A stretch of DNA of 64,000 nucleotides from Polytrichum commune (lineage: Eukaryota > Streptophyta > Polytrichopsida > Polytrichales > Polytrichaceae), in NCBI GenBank assembly GCA_950295325.1, contig OX485806.1:54929169-54993168 (forward strand), written 5' to 3'. Made by a program: the position numbers and the translations under genes. Shown here one piece after another: positions 56,790 through 64,000 of this stretch. Below the pieces are notes generated by a model. The model made no database searches and was not told the origin of the DNA. It saw only the letters and a list, made by a program, of their open reading frames with translations. Position 1 is the stretch's first letter, and each line of letters begins with the position of its first letter.

Positions 56790-59700
56790 AATCAGAAGCC
56801 TATCAATCCTACAACCTGAAACAAGACTGATATCAAACTGAAAGGCAAAAAAATGATGCTCGGGCCCGAATGTACATAATGAAGGCTTTAAGCTTGATGA
56901 AACAACTTAGAATTAAAACCAAAAGCACCCACTTTAAACCCCCCCCTTAATCAGAAGCCTATCAATCCTACAACCTGAAACAAGACTGATATCAAACTGA
57001 AAGGCAAAAAAATGATGCTCGGGCCCGAATGTACATAATGAAGGCTTCAAGCTTGATGAAAGAACTTAGAAATAAAACCAAAACCACCCACTTTAAACCC
57101 CCCTTAATCAGAAGCCTATCAATCCTACAACCTGAAACAAGACTGATATCAAACTGAAAGGCAAAAAAATGATGCTCGGGCCCGAATGTACATAATGAAG
57201 GCTTCAAGCTTGATGAAACAACTTAGAATTAAAACCAAAAGCACCCACTTTAAACCCCCCTCTTAATCAGAAGCCTATCAATCCTACAACCTGAAACAAG
57301 AATGATATCAAACTGAAAGGCAAAAAAATGATGCTTGGGCCCGAATGTACATGATGAAGGCTTTAAGCTTGATGAAACAACTTAGAATTAAAACCAAAAG
57401 CAGCCACTTTAAACCCCGCCTTAATCAGAAGCCTATCAATCCTACAACCTGAAACAAGACTGATATCAAACTGAAAGGCAAAAAAATGATGCTCGGGCCC
57501 GAATGTACATAATGAAGGCTTCAAGCTTGATGAAAGAACTTAGAATTAAAACCAAAACCACCCACTTTAAACCCCCCCCTTAATCAGAAGCCTATCAATC
57601 CTACAACCTGAAACAAGACTGATATCAAACTGAAAGGCAAAAAAATGATGCTCGGGCCCGAATGTACATAATGAAGGCTTCAAGCTTGATGAAAGAACTT
57701 AGAATTAAAACCAAAAGCACCCACTTTAAACCCCCCCCTTAATCAGAAGCCTATCAATCCTACAACCTGAAACAAGACTGATATCAAACTGAAAGGCAAA
57801 AAAATGATGCTCGGGCCCGAATGTACATAATGAAGGCTTCAAGCTTGATGAAACAACTTAGAATTAAAACCAAAAGCACCCACTTTAAACCCCCCCCCCT
57901 TAATCAGAAGCCTATCAATCCTACAACCTGAAACAAGACTGATATCAAACTGAAAGGCAAAAAAATGATGCTCGGGCCCGAATGTACATAATGAAGGCTT
58001 CAAGCTTGATGAAAGAACTTAGAAATAAAACCAAAACCACCCACTTTAAACCCCCCTTAATCAGAAGCCTATCAATCCTACAACCTGAAACAAGACTGAT
58101 ATCAAACTGAAAGGCAAAAAAATGATGCTCGGGCCCGAATGTACATAATGAAGGCTTCAAGCTTGATGAAAGAACTTAGAAATAAAACCAAAAGCACTCA
58201 CACTAACCCCCCCCCTAATCAGAAGCCTATCAATCCTACAACCTGAAACAAGACTGATATCAAACTGAAAGGCAAAAAAATGATGCTCGGGCCCGAATGT
58301 ACATAATGAAGGCTTCAAGCTTGATGAAAGAACTTAGAAATAAAACCAAAACCACCCACTTTAAACCCCCCTTAATCAGAAGCCTATCAATCCTACAACC
58401 TGAAACAAGACTGATATCAAACTGAAAGGCAAAAAAATGATGCTCGGGCCCGAATGTACATAATGAAGGCTTCAAGCTTGATGAAAGAACTTAGAAATAA
58501 AACCAAAACCACCCACTTTAAACCCCCCTTAATCAGAAGCCTATCAATCCTACAACCTGAAACAAGAATGATATCAAACTGAAAGGCAAAAAAATGATGC
58601 TCGGGCCCGAATGTACATAATGAAGGCTTCAAGCTTGATGAAACAACTTAGAATTAAAACCAAAAGCACCCACTTTAAACCCCCCCCCCTTAATCAGAAG
58701 CCTATCAATCCTACAACCTGAAACAAGACTGATATCAAACTGAAAGGCAAAAAAATGATGCTTGGGCCCGAATGTACATAATGAAGGCTTTAAGCTTGAT
58801 GAAACAACTTAGAATTAAAACCAAAAGCACCCACTTTAAACCCCCCCCTTAATCAGAAGCCTATCAATCCTACAACCTGAAACAAGACTGATATCAAACT
58901 GAAAGGCAAAAAAATGATGCTCGGGCCCGAATGTACATAATGAAGGCTTCAAGCTTGATGAAAGAACTTAGAAATAAAACCAAAACCACCCACTTTAAAC
59001 CCCCCTTAATCAGAAGCCTATCAATCCTACAACCTGAAACAAGACTGATATCAAACTGAAAGGCAAAAAAATGATGCTCGGGCCCGAATGTACATAATGA
59101 AGGCTTCAAGCTTGATGAAACAACTTAGAATTAAAACCAAAAGCACCCACTTTAAACCCCCCTCTTAATCAGAAGCCTATCAATCCTACAACCTGAAACA
59201 AGAATGATATCAAACTGAAAGGCAAAAAAATGATGCTTGGGCCCGAATGTACATGATGAAGGCTTTAAGCTTGATGAAACAACTTAGAATTAAAACCAAA
59301 AGCAGCCACTTTAAACCCCGCCTTAATCAGAAGCCTATCAATCCTACAACCTGAAACAAGACTGATATCAAACTGAAAGGCAAAAAAATGATGCTCGGGC
59401 CCGAATGTACATAATGAAGGCTTCAAGCTTGATGAAAGAACTTAGAATTAAAACCAAAACCACCCACTTTAAACCCCCCCCTTAATCAGAAGCCTATCAA
59501 TCCTACAACCTGAAACAAGACTGATATCAAACTGAAAGGCAAAAAAATGATGCTCGGGCCCGAATGTACATAATGAAGGCTTCAAGCTTGATGAAAGAAC
59601 TTAGAATTAAAACCAAAAGCACCCACTTTAAACCCCCCCCTTAATCAGAAGCCTATCAATCCTACAACCTGAAACAAGACTGATATCAAACTGAAAGGCA

Positions 59701-62060
59701 AAAAAATGATGCTCGGGCCCGAATGTACATAATGAAGGCTTCAAGCTTGATGAAACAACTTAGAATTAAAACCAAAAGCACCCACTTTAAACCCCCCCCC
59801 CTTAATCAGAAGCCTATCAATCCTACAACCTGAAACAAGACTGATATCAAACTGAAAGGCAAAAAAATGATGCTCGGGCCCGAATGTACATAATGAAGGC
59901 TTCAAGCTTGATGAAAGAACTTAGAAATAAAACCAAAACCACCCACTTTAAACCCCCCTTAATCAGAAGCCTATCAATCCTACAACCTGAAACAAGACTG
60001 ATATCAAACTGAAAGGCAAAAAAATGATGCTCGGGCCCGAATGTACATAATGAAGGCTTCAAGCTTGATGAAACAACTTAGAATTAAAACCAAAAGCACC
60101 CACTTTAAACCCCCCCCCTTAATCAGAAGCCTATCAATCCTACAACCTGAAACAAGACTGATATCAAACTGAAAGGCAAAAAAATGATGCTCGGGCCCGA
60201 ATGTACATAATGAAGGCTTCAAGCTTGATGAAAGAACTTAGAAATAAAACCAAAACCACCCACTTTAAACCCCCCTTAATCAGAAGCCTATCAATCCTAC
60301 AACCTGAAACAAGAATGATATCAAACTGAAAGGCAAAACAATGATGCTCGGGCCCGAATGTACATAATGAAGGCTTCAAGCTTGATGAAAGAACTTAGAA
60401 ATAAAACCAAAACCACCCACTTTAAACCCCCCTTAATCAGAAGCCTATCAATCCTACAACCTGAAACAAGACTGATATCAAACTGAAAGGCAAAAAAATG
60501 ATGCTCGGGCCCGAATGTACATAATGAAGGCTTTAAGCTTGATGAAACAACTTAGAATTAAAACCAAAAGCACCCACTTTAAACCCCCCCCTTAATCAGA
60601 AGCCTATCAATCCTACAACCTGAAACAAGACTGATATCAAACTGAAAGGCAAAAAAATGATGCTCGGGCCTGAATGTACATAATGAAGGCTTCAAGCTTG
60701 ATGAAAGAACTTAGAAATAAAACCAAAACCACCCACTTTAAACCCCCCTTAATCAGAAGCCTATCAATCCTACAACCTGAAACAAGACTGATATCAAACT
60801 GAAAGGCAAAAAAATGATGCTCGGGCCCGAATGTACATAATGAAGGCTTCAAGCTTGATGAAACAACTTAGAATTAAAACCAAAAGCACCCACTTTAAAC
60901 CCCCCTCTTAATCAGAAGCCTATCAATCCTACAACCTGAAACAAGAATGATATCAAACTGAAAGGCAAAAAAATGATGCTTGGGCCCGAATGTACATAAT
61001 GAAGGCTTTAAGCTTGATGAAACAACTTAGAATTAAAACCAAAAGCACCCACTTTAAACCCCGCCTTAATCAGAAGCCTATCAATCCTACAACCTGAAAC
61101 AAGACTGATATCAAACTGAAAGGCAAAAAAATGATGCTCGGGCCCGAATGTACATAATGAAGGCTTCAAGCTTGATGAAAGAACTTAGAATTAAAACCAA
61201 AAGCACCCACTTTAAACCCCCCCCTTAATCAGAAGCCTATCAATCCTACAACCTGAAACAAGACTGATATCAAACTGAAAGGCAAAAAAATGATGCTCGG
61301 GCCCGAATGTACATAATGAAGGCTTCAAGCTTGATGAAACAACTTAGAATTAAAACCAAAACCACCCACTTTAAACCCCCCCCTTAATCAGAAGCCTATC
61401 AATCCTACAACCTGAAACAAGACTGATATCAAACTGAAAGGCAAAAAAATGATGCTCGGGCCCGAATGTACATAATGAAGGCTTCAAGCTTGATGAAACA
61501 ACTTAGAATTAAAACCAAAAGCACCCACTTTAAACCCCCCCCCCTTAATCAGAAGCCTATCAATCCTACAACCTGAAACAAGACTGATATCAAACTGAAA
61601 GGCAAAAAAATGATGCTCGGGCCCGAATGTACATAATGAAGGCTTCAAGCTTGATGAAAGAACTTAGAAATAAAACCAAAACCACCCACTTTAAACCCCC
61701 CTTAATCAGAAGCCTATCAATCCTACAACCTGAAACAAGACTGATATCAAACTGAAAGGCAAAAAAATGATGCTCGGGCCCGAATGTACATAATGAAGGC
61801 TTCAAGCTTGATGAAACAACTTAGAATTAAAACCAAAAGCACCCACTTTAAACCCCCCCCCTTAATCAGAAGCCTATCAATCCTACAACCTGAAACAAGA
61901 CTGATATCAAACTGAAAGGCAAAAAAATGATGCTCGGGCCCGAATGTACATAATGAAGGCTTCAAGCTTGATGAAACAACTTAGAAATAAAACCAAAACC
62001 ACCCACTTTAAACCCCCCTTAATCAGAAGCCTATCAATCCTACAACCTGAAACAAGACTG
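56790..62060 (+). repeat. Higher-order repeat with 1,902-bp and 1,743-bp steps (12 and 11 monomers)
   Basis: Three related blocks lie at about 56,790-58,170, 58,692-60,317 and 60,435-62,060. The first two are offset by 1,902 bp; for example GTACATGATGAAGG is at 57,349 and 59,251, and CAGCCACTTTAAACCCCGCC follows in both. The second and third are offset by 1,743 bp, one monomer less, and the third lacks the CATGATG change. Most units here belong to the AACCACCCACTTTAAACC or AGCACCCACTTTAAACC subclasses. This is the block nearest the array end and it is still well homogenised. Confidence 0.85.
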
Positions 62061-62402
62061 ATAACAAACTGAAAGGCAAAAAAATGATGCTCGGGCCCGA
62101 ATGTACATAATGAAGGCTTCAAGCTTGATGAAACAACTTAGAATTAAAACCAAAAGCACCCACTTTAAACCCCCCCCTTAATCAGAAGCCTATCAATCCT
62201 ACAACCTGAAACAAGACTGATATCAAACTGAAAGGCAAAAAAATGATGTTCGGGCCCGAATGTACATAATGAAGGCTTCAAGCTTGATGAAAGAACTTAG
62301 AAATAAAACCAAAAGCACTCACACTAACCCCCCCCCTAATCAGAAGCCTATCAATCCTACAACCTGAAACAAGAATGATATCAAACTGAAAGGCAAAAAA
62401 AT

Positions 62403-62565
62403 GATGCTCGGGCCCGAATGTACATAATGAAGGCTTCAAGCTTGATGAAAGAACTTAGAAATAAAACCAAAAGCACCCACTTTAAACCCCCCCTTTAATT
62501 AGAAGCCTGTCAATCATACAACCTGAAACAAGACTTATATCAAACTGAAAGTCAAACAATTGATG
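62403..62565 (+). repeat. Terminal, half-decayed satellite monomer at the array boundary
   Basis: The last monomer is normal through its palindromes and C run, then picks up changes over the final 70 bp: TTTAATTAG, GCCTGTC, CAATCATAC, GACTTATATC (TGATATCA lost) and GTCAAACAATTGATGG. After about 62,565 no monomer sequence follows directly. Decay limited to the outermost half unit is what is expected where exchange between repeats no longer corrects the edge. Confidence 0.85.
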
Positions 62566-62780
62566 GTCCCCCCCAAACTCACATGTTCCAACATAGTTTA
62601 GACGTTAGAGAATCCCCACAACCGACTCTGCCGGCGCAACCTCCTCTGCGTCCTTAATCCGCGTTTCAGACAAGAGTCAAAATTGGCAGGTTGAAGCCAA
62701 GATCCTACTCTATTTGTTTACAGAGAGAAATACTCTATCAACCTAACTTGAAAGAGACAGACATCGAGCCTGCCACACAA
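62566..62780. other. Unassigned junction sequence between satellite and rDNA fragment
   Basis: About 215 bp of ordinary-composition sequence starting with a short C run. I see no convincing gene, repeat or RNA here. A plus-strand open frame starting at 62,691 runs from this stretch into the rRNA fragment and is not credible as a gene. Part of the stretch could be strongly diverged upstream rDNA, but I could not align it. Confidence 0.5.
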
Positions 62781-62813
62781 ACGGCAAGCGGCAACCAAGC
62801 GTTCATAGCAACG

Positions 62814-62848
<35 letters not shown>

Positions 62849-62888
62849 CGAGCAGAATTCACCAAGTGTTGGATTGTTCCCCACCAAT

Positions 62889-62919
<31 letters not shown>

Positions 62920-63102
62920 TGACAGGTTAGTTTTACCCTACTGATGCACGGTGCCGCAATAATAATTCAACTAAGGTACGAGAGTAACCGTTGATTCACG
63001 TAATTGGTCATTGCGCTTGGTTGAAAAGCCAGTGTCGCGAAGCTACCATGTGTAGGATTATGATTGAATGCCTCTAAGTCAGAATCCATGCTAGAAGCGG
63101 CG
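62781..63102 (+). pseudogene. Degenerate 3' fragment of the 25S/28S rRNA gene
   Basis: Long matches to the conserved 3' part of eukaryotic large-subunit rRNA are visible in order: CCAAGCGTTCATAGC, GATCCTTCGATGTCGGCTCT, CAGAATTCACCAAGTGTTGG, CCAATAGGGAACGTGAGCTG, the A-loop region GGGTTTAGACCGTCGTG, GACAGGTTAGTTTTACCC, GGTTGAAAAGCCAGTG and GCCTCTAAGTCAGAATCC. The AATTGGTCATTGCGCTTGG segment resembles green-plant 25S more than animal or yeast rRNA. It is a pseudogene: about six bases are missing in ACGTTTGATCC, one is missing in GTTCCCCACC, GTCGTGAGAC has become GTCGTGTGAC, and the sarcin-ricin loop at 62,974-62,989 is altered. It starts inside the gene and stops before the normal 3' end, so only about 320 bp of a gene of over 3 kb remain. 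Confidence 0.93.
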
Positions 63103-63374
63103 TTTTCTACCTCCCCGGTTGTTACCCTACTACCAGTAAGCATCGAGCTCTGTCAGTAAAATGGATATCCACATCCCCGACTAACCCTATCAAACTGTAA
63201 TGTTTGGAGACTGGGTTCGGACCCGAATGCCCCTAAACAAGCTGCAATGTTGAACTCAGCACATACCAAATCAAACCCATAAGCCAAAATTCATCTTTGC
63301 CCTTATACGAGTCTACACCATTCAACCACATTCGAGAAAGACGGCAGATTTTGGTTTATGGTTTGACATCGTAC
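63103..63374. other. Intergenic or intronic sequence with a possible satellite relic
   Basis: No gene is evident. Bases 63,187-63,197 (CTATCAAACTG) and 63,216-63,229 (TTCGGACCCGAATG) match two conserved satellite blocks at 10 of 11 and 12 of 14 positions, with the same 18-bp spacing as in the array. The intervening bases and the flanks match poorly. If the exon at 63,375-63,479 is real, the right part of this stretch is its downstream intron. Confidence 0.4.
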
Positions 63375-63479
63375 CTCTTCCCCGAATTGATGCTTGTTGT
63401 TGTCCATGCTGGCTTCGCATAAATCAACTACATCGGCGTCCTCATCGAATTCGGCAAGGCTCTGTTCAATAAATATGCC
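63375..63479 (-). CDS. Candidate internal exon, 35 codons, product unknown
   Basis: On the minus strand an open segment of exactly 105 bp is preceded by AAGCACAG (acceptor-like) and followed by GTACGATG (donor-like, GAG|GTACG). Only one frame is open throughout; the other two hit stops. The translation is strongly acidic, with the cluster EFDEDADVVDLCEASMDNN in the middle and ending in FGEE. Both ends are in phase 0, which fits the end of the candidate exon at 63,845-64,000. Alternatives are a chance open frame in non-coding DNA or part of a pseudogene. I recognise no domain and assign no function. Confidence 0.35.
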
Positions 63480-63844
63480 CTGTGCTTAGTAGGTATGCTG
63501 TACTCCACATAAAGTGTTATCATTGAAAGCGAAACCTTAACCTATACCAAAAACCCTCAAATTCAGCAATTGAAACAATCTTTGCAGACCTGCTGCTCAG
63601 TATGATCCGATGTTGAGGTAGTCGAGGCTGCACCAGGTTGTTCCTTTGTCTGGGTCATGCCCTATTCCAAATGTCAAAGCCAAGTCGAAGTCATATTCCA
63701 GATTCAACAACAAATGTGAGCCGATAATATTGCCCACACGGCAATGGAATATTTTGGGTCTCAAATGTTGTAACTTACTGTCCACAAAGTTAATTATATC
63801 ATTGCACTTAAAGAAATATAATTATGATAGCACATAAACATCAC
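63480..63844 (-). other. Candidate 365-bp intron between the two exon-like segments
   Basis: On the minus strand this interval begins GTGATGTTT and ends AGCACAG, obeying the GT-AG rule. It contains a 62-codon open frame (63,597-63,785) that starts only with GTG and ends in TGA. Other frames are also open over parts of it, so a further exon cannot be excluded: a GTGGACAG acceptor-like site ends at 63,781 and an AG|GTCTGC donor-like site lies near 63,590. No frame connects these cleanly to the neighbouring exons. Confidence 0.3.
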
Positions 63845-64000
63845 CTCACTTCCCCCTTTGTCAACTTGGTTTTCTTCCTCCGATACAGGAAATAAAACTA
63901 CTGGATCTACCGCTGAAACATCAAATGGTTTTTCCCCTTCAGATCCTCTAGCTGTGGCCCTGGAAGATTTAACTCCTCGCCTACCCATTGTTGTCCGCAA
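63845..64000 (-). CDS. Candidate 5' exon of a minus-strand gene, cut by the window edge, product unknown
   Basis: An open frame enters from the right edge and reaches an ATG at 63,988 that could be the start codon; the frame is also open upstream of it to the edge, so the exon may extend further. From the ATG there are 48 codons to a GAG|GTGATG donor-like site in phase 0. The N-terminal part is basic (MGRRGVKSSRATARG) and the rest acidic (PVSEEENQVDKGG), as in a disordered tail. Reading on past the donor gives only 17 more codons, with a different composition, before a stop at the end of the open frame (63,794), which favours splicing. No signal peptide, membrane segment or known motif is visible. 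Confidence 0.4.

Larger units (their letters stand above)
1..62565. repeat. Satellite DNA array, ~157-bp monomer, about 395 copies, open at the left edge
   Basis: The same unit recurs head to tail across the whole interval. Spacings read from fixed landmarks are 155 bp (156 to 311), 157 bp (47,492 to 47,649) and 160 bp (60,004 to 60,164). Each unit has, in plus-strand order, TCGGGCCCGA, ATGTACAT, TCAAGCTTGA, an A-rich segment, a variable dozen bases, a run of about 5-12 C, a conserved block ending in TGATATCA, and a run of about seven A. Orientation never switches and nothing interrupts the array. Most differences between units are point changes plus C-run length. Nucleosome-scale monomer length and higher-order structure are typical of centromeric or pericentromeric satellites in plants; that role is inferred, not seen. 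I do not recognise the family. The array continues beyond base 1. Confidence 0.97.

Noticed and set aside
11613-62122. About forty minus-strand open frames of 71-73 codons with nearly the same hydrophobic translation (for example 47,492-47,707, 58,260-58,475 and 61,907-62,122).
   Set aside because: They lie wholly in the satellite. The ones I checked open with TTG, not ATG. The monomer is usually 157 bp, which is not a multiple of three, so each frame crosses into the next unit in another frame and depends on C-run length. Their similarity is the repeat's similarity, with no sign of protein-level constraint.
1-62565. CRISPR-like array.
   Set aside because: The unit repeats over its full length without unique spacers, is about 157 bp long, and sits in a eukaryotic context.
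1-62565. Minisatellite or tandem-repeat protein-coding gene.
   Set aside because: The period is not a multiple of three and all frames contain stops in each unit or two, so no long repeat protein can be encoded.
1-62565. Telomeric repeat tract.
   Set aside because: CCCTAACCC occurs once per monomer in one subclass only and never in tandem.
1-62565. Intramolecular G-quadruplex sites on the minus strand.
   Set aside because: There is one long G run per monomer, and the next one is about 157 bp away. A single long run might pair with itself or between strands, but the standard four-run pattern is absent.
62691-62930. 79-codon plus-strand open frame.
   Set aside because: Its second half is read straight through recognisable 25S rRNA sequence, so it is a chance frame in a pseudogene.
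62781-63102. Functional rRNA gene.
   Set aside because: It is a truncated fragment of about 320 bp with indels, a changed A-loop and a broken sarcin-ricin loop.
63597-63785. 62-codon minus-strand open frame beginning with GTG.
   Set aside because: There is no ATG start. Its end is a stop, not a splice site, and its phase does not join the flanking exon candidates. It lies inside the proposed intron. A real extra exon remains possible but unsupported.
63646-63837. 63-codon plus-strand open frame.
   Set aside because: It is antisense to the minus-strand open segments, has no splice or start context, and ends in A/T-rich sequence; most likely chance.

Overview
This window is almost entirely one tandem satellite array. 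From base 1, where it is already running and therefore extends off the left edge, to about 62,565, the sequence is an unbroken head-to-tail series of roughly 395 copies of a monomer of about 155-160 bp (most often 157). All copies lie in the same orientation. No gene, transposon or unrelated spacer interrupts them. The organism is a eukaryote. A decayed fragment of large-subunit rRNA beside the array reads like a green-plant 25S gene, and the far right edge holds exon-like segments bounded by GT-AG splice signals. A land plant is the best guess; I do not recognise the satellite family.

Each monomer carries four perfect short palindromes (10, 8, 10 and 8 bp), a seven-A tract, and a cytosine run of about 5-12 C that accounts for much of the length variation. 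Monomers fall into subclasses, mainly by the dozen bases before the C run, and the dominant subclass changes along the array. Superimposed on this are several unrelated higher-order repeats with unit sizes of about 468, 786, 790, 801, 954, 1101, 1260, 1416, 1743, 1895, 1902, 2054 and 3332 bp. These equal about 3 to 21 monomers and show local amplification by unequal exchange or replication slippage. A monomer close to nucleosome size, with a short dyad-rich core and a megabase-style array structure, fits a centromeric or pericentromeric satellite; that is inference.

The array ends sharply at about 62,565, after one half-decayed monomer. Beyond it come about 215 bp of unassigned sequence, a degenerate 3' fragment of 25S rDNA (62,781-63,102) with a broken sarcin-ricin loop and many CpG transitions, and a stretch that may hold a relic of the same satellite (63,187-63,229). 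The last 600 bp contain two candidate minus-strand exons (63,845-64,000 and 63,375-63,479) that are compatible in splice phase. They may be the start of a protein-coding gene, or of its remains, facing the array. I cannot name its product. The repeated open reading frames of 71-73 codons on the minus strand of the satellite are by-products of repetition, not genes.
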